Source: Paraburkholderia heleia NBRC 101817 (GTDB taxonomy: Bacteria; Pseudomonadota; Gammaproteobacteria; Burkholderiales; Burkholderiaceae). From it: a stretch of 56,276 bases of DNA. The stretch is from NCBI RefSeq assembly GCF_000739775.1, contig NZ_BBJH01000054.1, positions 1 through 56,276 of the forward strand, written 5' to 3'. The translations under genes were made by a program, and so were the position numbers. Below the pieces are notes generated by a model. It did no database searches, was not told the origin of the DNA, and saw nothing but the letters and a program-made list of their open reading frames with translations. Below, piece after piece: positions 18,147 to 27,615 of the stretch (its first letter is position 1; each line of letters starts with the position of its first letter).

Positions 18147-19673
18147 ATGACCGTCCCCTCGTCGATGCCCGAGGCCGTACCGTCCATCAGCGTTGCCGGC
18201 TGCGCCGGGGTGCGTGAGCCCGCCGCCGAACCGGGTGGACCGTTGTGCTCGCACGATCATGCGTTTTCGCTCGCCGCCGGGCACGCTCCTGCAGATTCGC
18301 TGATCGACGGGCGGCCCACGCTCGCCACGAACCGCGACCCCGCAGCGCCCGCCGCTGACGAACCGGCACCTCATGCCGAACTCGAAGCGTTGCGCGAGCA
18401 CGAACGCCTGCTCGCGCATGCGATCGCGGGCAGCGGCACGGGCATCTGGGACCGCGACGTGGTGACGGGCGAGATCCGCTATTCGGCGGGCTGGAAGGCG
18501 ATACTCGGCTACGCGGAGCACGAGTTGACGAGCCGCATCGAAGACAGCTATTTGCGGCTGCATCCCGACGACCGCGAGTACGTGTTGGCTGCGATGCAGG
18601 CACATTTCGAAGGCCGCACGCCCACCTACGAGGTCGAGCATCGCATTCGCTGCAAGGACGGCCGCTACAAGTGGATCTGCAGCCGCGGCAAGGTCATGAG
18701 CCGCGACGCGCAGGGGCGCGCGCTGCGCATGATCGGCACGACCACGGATATCACCTCGATGCGCGAGATGGCCGAGCGTTTGCGCGAGAGCGCGGCGCTC
18801 ATCACGAACCTCACGAACGAAGTGCCGGGCCTCGTGTTCCAGCGCCGCCAGTTGCCCGGCGGCCGCGCGTTCTTCTCCTATGCGAGCGCGGGCATTGCGG
18901 AAATCTACGAACTCACGCCCGGGCAGGCCGCGCACGACACGGCGTGCATCGACGCGTTGATTCATCCCGACGATCTCGACGCGTGGCGCGCTTCGTTCGA
19001 GCACTCCGCCGCGAATCTCACGCCGTGGCATCTGGAGTTTCGAGTGCTGTTGCCGCAGCAGGGTCTGCGCTGGCGCCAGGGCGATGCGAGGCCGCAGCGG
19101 CTCGCCGACGGCACGACGGTCTGGCACGGCTTCATCACGGACGTCACTGAGCGCAAGCGCATCGAAGCCGAGCTGCGGGAATTCGCGAGCACCGACGGCC
19201 TCACGCGTCTGGCCAACCGCCGTCATTTCATGGCGCGTGTCGAGTCGCAACTCGCGCATGTGCGGCATGGCGAGGCGGGCGCAGCCGTGATGATGTGCGA
19301 CCTCGACCACTTCAAGTCGATCAACGACCGTTGGGGTCACGCGATCGGCGACGAGGTGCTGCGCCATTTCGCCGAGATCGTGCGCACGCAGTTGCGCGCG
19401 GGCGACATGGCCGGCCGCATCGGCGGCGAGGAGTTTGCGATCCTGCTCGCAGCGGCCGACCTCGAAGGCGCGCAAAGCGTCGCGCGGCGCATTCAGGAAC
19501 GCTTCGCGCAGCAACCGCTCGGCGTAGAGGGCGATGTGGCGGCGCTGACCGTGAGCATCGGCATCACGCTCATGCATGCCGCCGACATGAACGCCGAAGC
19601 CGCGCTCACGCGCAGCGACTTCGCGCTCTACCGCGCGAAAAAGGGCGGCCGCAACCGCATCGAATGCGCATGA
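18147..19673 (+). CDS. PAS-PAS-GGDEF diguanylate cyclase
   Basis: The 508-residue protein has a variable N-terminus, a PAS_3-type domain at about residues 85-205 (ILGYAEHELTSRIEDSYLRL, then IRCKDGRYKWICSRGKV), a second PAS-like domain at about 212-330, and a C-terminal GGDEF domain. The active-site signature GGEEF is intact and is preceded by RAGD, a proper inhibitory I-site, in contrast to WspR. No membrane segment is visible, so it probably senses a cytoplasmic cue. The following gene, 124 bases downstream on the same strand, encodes an opposing phosphodiesterase. Confidence 0.9.
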   Translation: MTVPSSMPEAVPSISVAGCAGVREPAAEPGGPLCSHDHAFSLAAGHAPADSLIDGRPTLATNRDPAAPAADEPAPHAELEALREHERLLAHAIAGSGTGIWDRDVVTGEIRYSAGWKAILGYAEHELTSRIEDSYLRLHPDDREYVLAAMQAHFEGRTPTYEVEHRIRCKDGRYKWICSRGKVMSRDAQGRALRMIGTTTDITSMREMAERLRESAALITNLTNEVPGLVFQRRQLPGGRAFFSYASAGIAEIYELTPGQAAHDTACIDALIHPDDLDAWRASFEHSAANLTPWHLEFRVLLPQQGLRWRQGDARPQRLADGTTVWHGFITDVTERKRIEAELREFASTDGLTRLANRRHFMARVESQLAHVRHGEAGAAVMMCDLDHFKSINDRWGHAIGDEVLRHFAEIVRTQLRAGDMAGRIGGEEFAILLAAADLEGAQSVARRIQERFAQQPLGVEGDVAALTVSIGITLMHAADMNAEAALTRSDFALYRAKKGGRNRIECA

Positions 19674-19797
19674 CGGGCGTTCACGTTAGCTGACGTTGGC
19701 GTGCGCCGGGCACCGCGCGCGCCCGCTGCCGGCGCGTTGGTGTATGTTGGCGTCATACCGTAGCCGCCCCCGTGACGGCCCTGGTGCGGAGGACGCC

Positions 19798-21408
19798 TTG
19801 CCCGAAGTCTCGCCCAACCCCGGCGCGGTCCGCTCGCGAGTTTCGCGTTTGCTCGTGCTGCTGGTCGTGGCGCTGATTCCGATCCTGCTGTGCGTGGCGC
19901 TCGGCCGTTACGAGGCCGAGCGCTTTGCGCAGCGCGAGGCGACCCTCGCTTCCGCGATTATCGTCGGGCAGGTTGTCTCGATCGTCGAGACGGCGCAGAG
20001 CGCGGCGCGTTCGTTCGCGCCGCGTGCGAACGAAGCGTGCGGCACGCTCTCGCCGGACCTCACGCGCAAGGCCGCCGCCGTGCCCTATGTGCGCACGCTC
20101 AACATTCTTTACGAGGGCCGCGTCGACTGCTCGTCCGCGTTCTCGCAACAGGCGGTTCCGAATGGCGGCTGGCTCAATGGCGGCGTGCCGGCCGCGCAGG
20201 GCGAATGGCTCATGATCGTCGAGGACACGCCGATGGTGCGCAACCGTCCCTCGCTGCTGGTTGGCGTCGCGGGCGAAGCGGGGCGCTCGGTGGTGGCCGT
20301 GGTGGACGTGCAGTATCTGCTGGACCTGCTGCATGGGGCGGCGCCGCTCGCCGTGTTTCGCCAGGCCGAACTGAGGGTGGGCGAGGGCACGGTGTTGCGT
20401 GAAGCCATGGCGCTCGTCAACGTGCGCGGCGCGCCGTTGCTGGCCGATGTGCAAAAGCGCCTGTCGGGCGCCACGATCGATCTGAAGATCTACGGGCGGC
20501 CCGAGCGTATTCTCGAAGCCTGGCGCGGCCTGCTGCTGCGCTATCTGCCGTGGGCGGCTGCCCTCTCCGCGTGGCTCGTCTGGCTCGTGCGCCGTTTGCA
20601 GCAAAGCGGGCAGTCGCGCCGCGAACAACTGCTGCGGGCCATTGGTGCGAACGAATTTCATGTCGAATACCAGCCGCTCTACGGCGTCGAGACGGGGCGC
20701 TGCGAGGGCGTGGAGGCGTTGCTGCGCTGGGTGCGGCCAGGCACAGGCGCGATCCGTCCGGACGAGTTCATTCAGGTAGCCGAAGAAGAGCAAGTGATCG
20801 TGCCGCTCACGCAGCATCTGCTGAAGCTCATCGGTCGCGACGTGGCCACGTGGGACGTCACGCCGGGCTTTCACCTCGGCGTCAACTTCGCGCCCGAGCA
20901 TCTGTCGGGCGTCCAGCTCGTGAGCGACGTGCAGGCGCTGCGCGCGGCCGTGGCGCCGCACGGCGCGGCGATCACGCTGGAGATCACTGAGCGCACGCTG
21001 GTGCGCAATACCGGGCAGGCGCGCAGCAATCTGGTGACTTTGCGGCGCGAGGGCGTGAAGGTCGCCATCGACGATTTTGGCATGGGATATTGTTCGCTCT
21101 CGTATCTCGAGAAATTTCCGTTCGATATCCTGAAGATCGATCGAGGCTTCGTGCTGACCATCGATGCGCAAGGCAGCAAGGCAACCGTGCTCGACGCCAT
21201 TATCGATCTCGCGCATAGCCTTGGCGCGCGGATCGTGGCCGAGGGGGTGGAAACGCAGGTGCAGCGCGACTATCTGTGCGCGCGCGGCGTCACGTATATC
21301 CAGGGCTTCTTCTACGCGCAGCCCATGCCGTCGGAGGCGTTCGTGCGCTGGTATCGCGCGAACGGGGCGCACATGTCGCCCGATCCGCGCGCGACGGCTG
21401 GCGCGTAG
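19798..21408 (+). CDS. Membrane CSS-motif EAL phosphodiesterase
   Basis: The protein has two membrane spans flanking a periplasmic CSS domain (VDCSSAFS plus a second cysteine in EACGTL) and a C-terminal EAL domain. EAL residues are complete: EGVEALLRW, NFAPEHL, LEITERTL, AIDDFGMGYCSLSYL and AEGVETQVQ. CSS-EAL enzymes degrade c-di-GMP and are controlled by periplasmic redox state through the cysteines. I prefer the TTG at 19798, which has GGAGGA five bases upstream and leads straight into the first span (SRLLVLLVVALIPILLC). An ATG at 19744 lacks a ribosome site. Confidence 0.88.
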   Translation: MPEVSPNPGAVRSRVSRLLVLLVVALIPILLCVALGRYEAERFAQREATLASAIIVGQVVSIVETAQSAARSFAPRANEACGTLSPDLTRKAAAVPYVRTLNILYEGRVDCSSAFSQQAVPNGGWLNGGVPAAQGEWLMIVEDTPMVRNRPSLLVGVAGEAGRSVVAVVDVQYLLDLLHGAAPLAVFRQAELRVGEGTVLREAMALVNVRGAPLLADVQKRLSGATIDLKIYGRPERILEAWRGLLLRYLPWAAALSAWLVWLVRRLQQSGQSRREQLLRAIGANEFHVEYQPLYGVETGRCEGVEALLRWVRPGTGAIRPDEFIQVAEEEQVIVPLTQHLLKLIGRDVATWDVTPGFHLGVNFAPEHLSGVQLVSDVQALRAAVAPHGAAITLEITERTLVRNTGQARSNLVTLRREGVKVAIDDFGMGYCSLSYLEKFPFDILKIDRGFVLTIDAQGSKATVLDAIIDLAHSLGARIVAEGVETQVQRDYLCARGVTYIQGFFYAQPMPSEAFVRWYRANGAHMSPDPRATAGA

Positions 21409-21560
21409 GTCGCTCGCGCAGCGCGCCCGCGTATTCCTGCCGGCGTGATTTGCTTAGCGCGAATCGTCGGTTCTGCGAACGCGCGCGGCCCGGTAGCATC
21501 ATCGCTTCGATGGCTGCGCCGTGTGGGTGCATGCCCCATGCCAACACGCAAGCGCTGAAG

Positions 21561-22538
21561 ATGACCACGCCGCCCAGACCCTATACCCGCCGATATACCC
21601 GCCGACATTTCCTCGCCACGCTCGGCGCGACGCTTGCCGGCGCGGCGCTGCCCGCAACCGCGTTTGCCAGGTATCAGCCCGGCCAGTTCCGCGTCGGCTA
21701 TCAGAAGGCCGCGAGCACGCTCGTGCTGCTCAAGGCCAACGGCACGCTCGAAACGCGCCTCGCGCCCCTCGGCATCAAGGTGTCGTGGACCGAATTCCCG
21801 GCCGGCCCGCAGCTGCTCGAAGGCCTGAACGTGGGCGCGATCGACTTTGGCTATGTGGGCGAAGCCCCGCCCGTGTTTGCGCAGGCCGCGGGCGCGGATT
21901 TCGTCTATACGGCATATGAATTGCCCACGCCGCACGCGGAAGGCGTGGTGGTTGCGAAAAATTCGCCAATCCATGACGTGGCAGGACTGAAGGGCAGGAA
22001 GATCGGCCTGAATCGCGGCTCGGACGTGCACTGGTTTCTCGTCGCACTGCTGCAAAAGCAGGGCCTTTCCATCGGCGACGTGCAGCCTGTGTTTCTGGCG
22101 CCCGCCGACGCGCGCGCGGCGCTGCAAAGCGGCGCCATCGACGCGTGGGCGATCTGGGACCCGTTCCTCGCTGCCGTCGAATCGCAGGACGGCGCACGCC
22201 TGCTTGCCGACGCCAGCGGCGTGGCGAGCCATCATCAGTTCTTCCTGAGCCAGCGCGAATTCGCGCAAAACCGCAGGGACGCGCTCGCGATCGCGCTAGA
22301 CGAACTCGGCAAGACGGGGCAGTGGGTGCGCGCCAACACGGCGGCCGCGGCCGCGAAACTCTCACCGATCCAGGGCCTGGATGCGGCGACGATCCAGACC
22401 GGTCTGACGCACTACGCGCATGAATACCGGCCGATCGACGCCGCGGTGATCGCGCAGCAACAGAAGATCGCGGACACGTTTTACGACCTGAAAATCATTC
22501 CGCGCCGCGTGGTGACGAAGGACGCCGTGCTCGCATGA
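21561..22538 (+). CDS. Aliphatic-sulfonate-type ABC substrate-binding protein (SsuA-like), orphan
   Basis: The 325-residue protein belongs to the NMT1/SsuA family, seen in FRVGYQKAASTLVLLKANGTLE, DFGYVGEAPPVFAQAAG, GLKGRKIGLNRGSDVHWFLV and DAWAIWDPFLAAVE. It carries a twin-arginine-type signal (YTRRHFLATLGATLAGAALP), suggesting Tat export. It should bind sulfonates such as taurine or alkanesulfonates in the periplasm. No SsuB ATPase, SsuC permease or SsuD monooxygenase is adjacent, so it must use a transporter encoded elsewhere or have another role. An upstream ATG at 21510 is possible but gives a longer non-signal leader. Confidence 0.85.
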   Translation: MTTPPRPYTRRYTRRHFLATLGATLAGAALPATAFARYQPGQFRVGYQKAASTLVLLKANGTLETRLAPLGIKVSWTEFPAGPQLLEGLNVGAIDFGYVGEAPPVFAQAAGADFVYTAYELPTPHAEGVVVAKNSPIHDVAGLKGRKIGLNRGSDVHWFLVALLQKQGLSIGDVQPVFLAPADARAALQSGAIDAWAIWDPFLAAVESQDGARLLADASGVASHHQFFLSQREFAQNRRDALAIALDELGKTGQWVRANTAAAAAKLSPIQGLDAATIQTGLTHYAHEYRPIDAAVIAQQQKIADTFYDLKIIPRRVVTKDAVLA

Positions 22539-22574
22539 CCGCCGCGAGCACGGGCGCCTGTGCTCATGCAACGC

Positions 22575-23516
22575 TTAGTGCGACGACCAGCCCTTGTAGC
22601 TGCCTACGTTGTCGCGCGTGACGAGCTGCGGCGTCATTTCGATCATCGGGTTGGCGGGCTTCTTGCCGTTCATGATCTCGTAGCCCACCTGCACGGCTGT
22701 CTGCGCCATCTTGTACGGGTCCTGGCTTGCCGAGGCCTGCACGAGCGTGTCGGTCTTGAGCGCCGTTTCGATATCGGGCGCGCCGTCCACCGAGGTGATC
22801 ACGATGTTGCCGCGATGCAGTTGCTTCGCGGCCAGGTCGCTACCGATGGCCTGCGGGTCGTTGATCGTGAACACGCCGGCGATCTGCGGGAAACGCGTGA
22901 GGTAGCCCTGCATCACGTTCATGCCGCCTTCGCGCGAGCCCTTGCCGTCCTGGTCATCCGAGAGGATCTTGATGCCAGGCGACTTCGCGAGCACCTGCTT
23001 GCAGCCGTTCACGCGGTCGATCACGGCCGAAACCTGCGGGCCGTTCTGGATGATCACGTTGCCCTTGCCGTTGATCTTCTTCGCGAGATACTCGCACGAA
23101 ATCTCGCCTGCCTTCACGTTGTCGGTCTGCACGGTGGCGTCGGCGCCCGCGGCGGCCACATCCACGGCCACCACCACGATACCGGCTGCCTGGGCCTTCT
23201 TCACTGCGGGCAAGATCGCCTTCGGATCAGTCGCGTTCAGGAGGATCATGTCCACGTGCGCCGAAATGAAGTTGTCGATCTGCGTGAACTGCTTGTTCAG
23301 GTCGTAGTCGGCGGAAACGGCCGTGACCTTGGCGCTCGGGTTGATCTGCTTCGCCTTCGCTTGCGCACCCTGCACGATCGTCACGAAGTAGGGATTGCCG
23401 AGCGAGCCCACGGTAATGCCGATCGACTTGAGCTGTTTGTCGGCGGCATGCGCGCCTTGCAGTGCGAAACCGAACGTGAGGGCGGCAGCGGCGAGAAGGG
23501 CTTTTTTCTTGAACAT
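22575..23516 (-). CDS. Sugar ABC transporter substrate-binding protein (RbsB-like)
   Basis: The 313-residue protein has a signal peptide (KKKALLAAAALTFGFALQGAHA) and the type I periplasmic binding fold of the RbsB/Peripla_BP_4 family, seen in IGITVGSLGNPYFVTIVQGA, DYDLNKQFTQIDNFI, ILLNATDPKAILPAVKKA and GVFTINDPQAIGSDLAAKQL. It should deliver a pentose or related sugar to the permease encoded just upstream. CAGGAG precedes the ATG. It is the last gene of the ROK-ATPase-permease-binding-protein operon, an unusual place for the most abundant component. The sugar cannot be told from sequence; no catabolic enzyme is linked. Confidence 0.9.
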   Translation of the reverse strand: MFKKKALLAAAALTFGFALQGAHAADKQLKSIGITVGSLGNPYFVTIVQGAQAKAKQINPSAKVTAVSADYDLNKQFTQIDNFISAHVDMILLNATDPKAILPAVKKAQAAGIVVVAVDVAAAGADATVQTDNVKAGEISCEYLAKKINGKGNVIIQNGPQVSAVIDRVNGCKQVLAKSPGIKILSDDQDGKGSREGGMNVMQGYLTRFPQIAGVFTINDPQAIGSDLAAKQLHRGNIVITSVDGAPDIETALKTDTLVQASASQDPYKMAQTAVQVGYEIMNGKKPANPMIEMTPQLVTRDNVGSYKGWSSH

Positions 23517-23567
23517 GAGGTTGTCTCCTGAGGGGGCCTGCTTGGGTCCTGTTTGGGTGCTTTACCG

Positions 23568-23596
23568 GCGAGCGCAGCAGGACCGCCTGCGCTCGC
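23568..23596. other. Intercistronic hairpin between permease and binding-protein genes
   Basis: Perfect 10-base arms (23568-23577 and 23587-23596, GCGAGCGCAG and its complement) enclose a nine-base loop. It sits in the 114-base gap inside the sugar operon and has no T run. Such stems often act as processing or 3'-protection sites that let one cistron be made at a different level from its neighbours. Confidence 0.7.
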
Positions 23597-23630
23597 GCCT
23601 GTTTCTGGCTGATGCTGTATGCGGTGCCGC

Positions 23631-24674
23631 TTACGTGCGGGCCGAGCCGCGCTGGCGGTAGCGGTCGAGCGCCACGGCGCCGACGATCACGAGGCCCTTG
23701 ATGATGTATTGCCAGATGTCCGAGACGCCGAGCAGCACGAGGCCATTGGTCAGGACGGCGATGATCAGCGCGCCGATCAGCGTGCCGATGATCGAGCCCA
23801 CGCCGCCCACGAAGCTCGTGCCGCCCAGAATCACCGCGGCGATCGCGTCGAGTTCGTACGACTGGCCCAGTTGCAGGCCGTTGGCCGCGTAGAGGCGGGC
23901 CGCCGACATCACCGCGCCGAGGCCGGCGAGCAGGCCCGAGACGGCATAGACGAACATCTCGATGCCCCACACCTTGATGCCCGAGAGGCGCGCCGCTTCC
24001 GGGTTGCCGCCCACCGAGTAGATGCGCAGGCCGAGTACGGTACGGCGCAACACGAACCACGAGCCGGCCACCACCACGAGCGCGATGATCACGAGCCAGG
24101 GCACGCCGAGCACCGTGCCGTTGCCGATGAACGCGAACGGCAGTTGCGGGTTGAAGATCGTCGTGTCGTGGCCCATGAGGCGCGCAATGCCGCGCACCGC
24201 CGTGAGCGAGCCGAGCGTGACGATGAACGGCGGCAGGCGCAGCAGCGAGATGAGCGCACCGTTGATGAGGCCGAAGCCGAGCCCCACCGCGAGCGCCATG
24301 GGCACGCCGAGCCAGCCCCAGCCGACGATGTTCGAGCCGATCATGGCGGCCATGGCGGCGGCGGCCAGCACCGAGCCCACCGAAAGGTCGATGCCGCCCG
24401 TGAGAATCACGAAGGTCATGCCGGCCGCGAGCACGATGTTGATCGACGCCTGCTGCGTGACGATCGAAAGATTCTCCAGCGTGAAGAAGCCATCGGTGAG
24501 CAGACCGAAGCCGATGCACAGCAGCACCAGCACCGGCAGCATGCCGGCGGTGCGGATGAGCGACTTCATGCGCTGGCGATGACCGTCGACCGCGACGCTG
24601 CGTGCGGGTTGAGCGCCTTGCGCGGGCTGCGTGGGCGAGGCCGCGACACCGTGCCGGGGAAGAATGCTTTTCAT
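23631..24674 (-). CDS. Sugar ABC transporter permease (RbsC-like)
   Basis: The 347-residue polytopic protein matches BPD_transp_2 permeases of the ribose/xylose type. Diagnostic segments are TQQASINIVLAAGMTFVILT, GGIDLSVGSVLAAAAMAAM and LDAIAAVILGGTSFVGGVGS. It forms the membrane channel with the ATPase encoded immediately upstream. The ATG at 24674 has CAGGAG six bases upstream; an extension to 24719 would overlap the ATPase gene. The cytoplasmic N-terminus (about 45 residues) is longer than in E. coli RbsC. Confidence 0.92.
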   Translation of the reverse strand: MKSILPRHGVAASPTQPAQGAQPARSVAVDGHRQRMKSLIRTAGMLPVLVLLCIGFGLLTDGFFTLENLSIVTQQASINIVLAAGMTFVILTGGIDLSVGSVLAAAAMAAMIGSNIVGWGWLGVPMALAVGLGFGLINGALISLLRLPPFIVTLGSLTAVRGIARLMGHDTTIFNPQLPFAFIGNGTVLGVPWLVIIALVVVAGSWFVLRRTVLGLRIYSVGGNPEAARLSGIKVWGIEMFVYAVSGLLAGLGAVMSAARLYAANGLQLGQSYELDAIAAVILGGTSFVGGVGSIIGTLIGALIIAVLTNGLVLLGVSDIWQYIIKGLVIVGAVALDRYRQRGSART

Positions 24675-24715
24675 GTCGTACTCCTGAGGGACGTTTCTTG
24701 CGTATGCGGTGAAGG

Positions 24716-26269
24716 TCAAGCGGCTTCGTCGAGCGGGTGCTGCGAGCCGGTGGCGAGTTCGATGATCGCTTCCTGGGTGATGGCTTTGCCGGTGTAGCCG
24801 CCAAGCTCGCCGGCGAACACGCCTTCGCGCATGACGAGCACGCGGTCGGCCACGCCGATGATCTCGGGCAGTTCGCTCGAAATCACGATGATGCCTACCC
24901 CGGTCCTGGCGAGGTCGTTGATGATGCGGTAGATCTCGGACTTTGCGCCGATATCGACGCCGCGCGTGGGCTCGTCGAGGATCAGCACGCGCGGCTTCGT
25001 TTCCAGCAGGCGCGAGAGCAGCACCTTCTGCTGGTTGCCGCCCGAGAGCGCGCCCACGTTCACGCGCGCACTCGGCACGCGAATGGAGAGCGAGCGGATG
25101 GCTTCCTTCGCGCGCTCACCGCCGCGGGCGAGATCGAGCACACCCAGGCGCGCGTCGCGCCCGGCCACGGCGATGTTGATGTTGTCGCGTACGCTCATGT
25201 CAAGAAAGAGGCCTTGATGCTTGCGGTCTTCGGTCAGATACACGAGGCCCGCGTTGATCGCGTCGCGCGGCGTGTGCACGTTGAGCCGCTTGCCGTCGAT
25301 GGCGATCTCGCCGCGCACGCGCGGCTCCGCGCCGAAGATGAGGCGCGCAAGCTCGGTGCGGCCCGCGCCCACGAGACCCGCAATGCCGAGCACTTCGCCC
25401 GCGTGCAGGTCGAGGCTGCAGCCGCGCACGCGCTTGTCGTCGGCCACATCGCGCACGGTGAGCACGGCCTTGCCCGGATCGTAAGGGGCGTGCGCCTTTT
25501 TGTAGAACCCCGAAATATCGCGGCCCACCATCATGCTCACGAGGCTTTCCGCGTTGAGCGCGTCGCGCATGAGCGTGCCGACGTAGCTGCCGTCGCGCAG
25601 CACGGAAACGCGGTCCGACAGCTCGTACACCTCGGCCATGCGGTGGCTGATGTAGATGATCGCAAGCCCTTCGTCGCGCAGCTGATTGATGAGCTTGAAA
25701 AGGCGCTCCGTTTCGCGCGAGGAGAGCGGCGTGGTGGGTTCGTCCATCACGATGATGCGCGCGTCGCTATGCACGGCGCGCGCGATTTCCACGAGCTGGC
25801 GCTCGGCGATGGAAAGCGAGCCGACCAGCGTCGTGGGCCCGAAGTTCGCGCCGAGGCGCTTGAGCACGTCTTCGCAGCCGCGCTCCATGGCGCGCCGGTC
25901 GACCGTGCCGAAGCGTCGACCGCCACGGCGCAGTTCGCGGCCTGCATGAATGTTCTCGGCAACGGAGAGATTGGGCGCGAGGCTCAGTTCCTGATAGATC
26001 ACGGCCACGCCCAGCTCGCGCGACGCATGCGGTCCGTCGATCACGACCGGCTTGCCCTCGATGAGAATCTCGCCGCCGGGGTCGGCCTGGTAGGCGCCGG
26101 AGAGGATCTTCATCAAAGTCGACTTGCCCGCGCCGTTCTCGCCCATGAGCGAGTGGACCTCGCCGGGGTAGACAGTGAGGCGCACGTTGTCGAGCGCGCG
26201 CACGCCGGGAAAGGTCTTGGTGATGCCCCGCATTTCCAGCAGCGGCGGCGTGGACTCAGAGGGCGACAT
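24716..26269 (-). CDS. Sugar ABC transporter ATP-binding protein (RbsA-like)
   Basis: This 517-residue protein has two ABC cassettes in tandem, as in RbsA, XylG and MglA. The first has a full Walker A (GENGAGKSTLMK), the signature LSIAERQLVEIAR and Walker B IIVMDEPT. The second has the degenerate Walker A GLVGAGRTELAR usual for this family, signature LSGGNQQKVLLSR and Walker B LILDEPTRGVDIG. It energises uptake of the sugar bound by the protein encoded at the end of the operon. Its start overlaps the ROK gene by 14 bases and has AGGAGAG upstream. Confidence 0.93.
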   Translation of the reverse strand: MSPSESTPPLLEMRGITKTFPGVRALDNVRLTVYPGEVHSLMGENGAGKSTLMKILSGAYQADPGGEILIEGKPVVIDGPHASRELGVAVIYQELSLAPNLSVAENIHAGRELRRGGRRFGTVDRRAMERGCEDVLKRLGANFGPTTLVGSLSIAERQLVEIARAVHSDARIIVMDEPTTPLSSRETERLFKLINQLRDEGLAIIYISHRMAEVYELSDRVSVLRDGSYVGTLMRDALNAESLVSMMVGRDISGFYKKAHAPYDPGKAVLTVRDVADDKRVRGCSLDLHAGEVLGIAGLVGAGRTELARLIFGAEPRVRGEIAIDGKRLNVHTPRDAINAGLVYLTEDRKHQGLFLDMSVRDNINIAVAGRDARLGVLDLARGGERAKEAIRSLSIRVPSARVNVGALSGGNQQKVLLSRLLETKPRVLILDEPTRGVDIGAKSEIYRIINDLARTGVGIIVISSELPEIIGVADRVLVMREGVFAGELGGYTGKAITQEAIIELATGSQHPLDEAA

Positions 26270-27515
26270 GGCTCTCCTCCTGCGCTTGTGTGTAAGTTTG
26301 TGCGCCGGCGCCCATGAGGATGCCCGCGCGCGGCGAAAAGTTGAAGAACATGGGGAGCGTGGCCGCGCCGAGCGCCCCGGCGTCGGGACCGAAGGTGCCG
26401 CGCACCAGGGTGGGCGTGCCGCGCGCCTCCGGCGCCGTGGCCGCGACCGCGAGGCGCAGGCGCTGCATGAGCGTGTCGATCAGGCCCGCGTCCACGTCGG
26501 CGTCGAGCACCACTGCCGGCACGTCGAGCACGCAGAACGCCGAGCGCAGCGCGGGGGCGAGCGCGTCGACGCAGTCGTCGAGCCATTCCTGCACGCCGGG
26601 GTGGCCGCGCTCGATGCACGCTTCCAGATCGGCGCGGCTGTCGATCGTCTCGCCGCGATACTGCAGATGGCGGCGCAGCGCAATGAGCGACGCGCGCGAA
26701 AGCAGGATGTCCCATTGACCGGGCGGCTTGTGCGCCGAGGGCAGGCGGCTCGGCGGCACGGGCATCACAGCGAAATCGCCCGCATTGCCGGTGAGGCCGC
26801 GCACGCAGTCTCCGTCAATGGCGATGCCGCCGCCAATTGCCGGGCCGAGAAACAGGTAGAGGAAGTCGTCGCGCTGGCGTCCGCAGCCGTAGAAGAGTTC
26901 GGCGATGGCAGCCGCGTTGCCGTCGTTTTCGCTGAACACGGGCAGCGCCGTGGCGCGGGCGAGTTCGCCCGCGAAGTCGACGTCGTTCCATACGCGAAAG
27001 GTATCGGCAGGCAGGCCCAGTTCGCGCAGCCAGCTCCCGAGGTTGTACGGCTGCGCCACGCCGATGCCGGCGAGGCGGCTGCGTTCCTCGGTCGTGAGGA
27101 TGCCTAATAGCTCGGCGATGTCGCGCTGCACGATTTCCTGAGCGACCGAGGGTTGCGGCAGCAGCATGTCGCGCGAGCGGCGCTCGATCATCTGGCCCGC
27201 GAAATCCACGAGCACGGTTTCGATGTTGGTCCGGTCGAGCCGCACGCCGATGGCGAACGCGCCGCGCGGCGAGAGGCGCAGGAGCGAGGCGGGCTGGCCG
27301 CGCTGGCCGTCGCGGCGGCCGCTCACCTCGATCAGGCCATTGGCCGTGAGCGACGTGATGATGGTGCCCACCGCGGTGCTCGTGAGATTGGCGAGACGCG
27401 CGAGATCGGCCTTCGACGCCTCGCCCGCACGACGCAGCGCCTGCAGCAGCAGGCGTTCGTTGTAGCGGCGGACATTGGCGGAATTGCTGCCCTGACCGAC
27501 ATGCGGACTTCTCAC
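26256..27515 (-). CDS. ROK-family transcriptional repressor
   Basis: The 419-residue protein has an N-terminal winged helix-turn-helix (LLLQALRRAGEASKADLARL and TSTAVGTIITSL) and a ROK sugar-kinase-like domain (FLGPAIGGGIAIDGDCVRG). The CxCGxxGCxE zinc motif of ROK kinases is absent, as expected for a regulator of the XylR/NagC type. It begins with GTG, preceded by AGGAGGAG. It is the first gene of the sugar ABC operon and overlaps the ATPase gene by 14 bases, so it is probably autoregulated through the palindrome about 100 bases upstream. The inducer is presumably the transported sugar. Confidence 0.9.
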   Translation of the reverse strand: MRSPHVGQGSNSANVRRYNERLLLQALRRAGEASKADLARLANLTSTAVGTIITSLTANGLIEVSGRRDGQRGQPASLLRLSPRGAFAIGVRLDRTNIETVLVDFAGQMIERRSRDMLLPQPSVAQEIVQRDIAELLGILTTEERSRLAGIGVAQPYNLGSWLRELGLPADTFRVWNDVDFAGELARATALPVFSENDGNAAAIAELFYGCGRQRDDFLYLFLGPAIGGGIAIDGDCVRGLTGNAGDFAVMPVPPSRLPSAHKPPGQWDILLSRASLIALRRHLQYRGETIDSRADLEACIERGHPGVQEWLDDCVDALAPALRSAFCVLDVPAVVLDADVDAGLIDTLMQRLRLAVAATAPEARGTPTLVRGTFGPDAGALGAATLPMFFNFSPRAGILMGAGAQTYTQAQEESHVAL

Positions 27516-27615
27516 GTGTCTCCTCCTGTCGAGCCGCCAGAGTTGTCGCTTTAGCGCTGGCTCCGGTCCTATGCCAAGCTGGTCGAGGGGCTGCCCCTGA
27601 AACGGCGTGGCCGAC

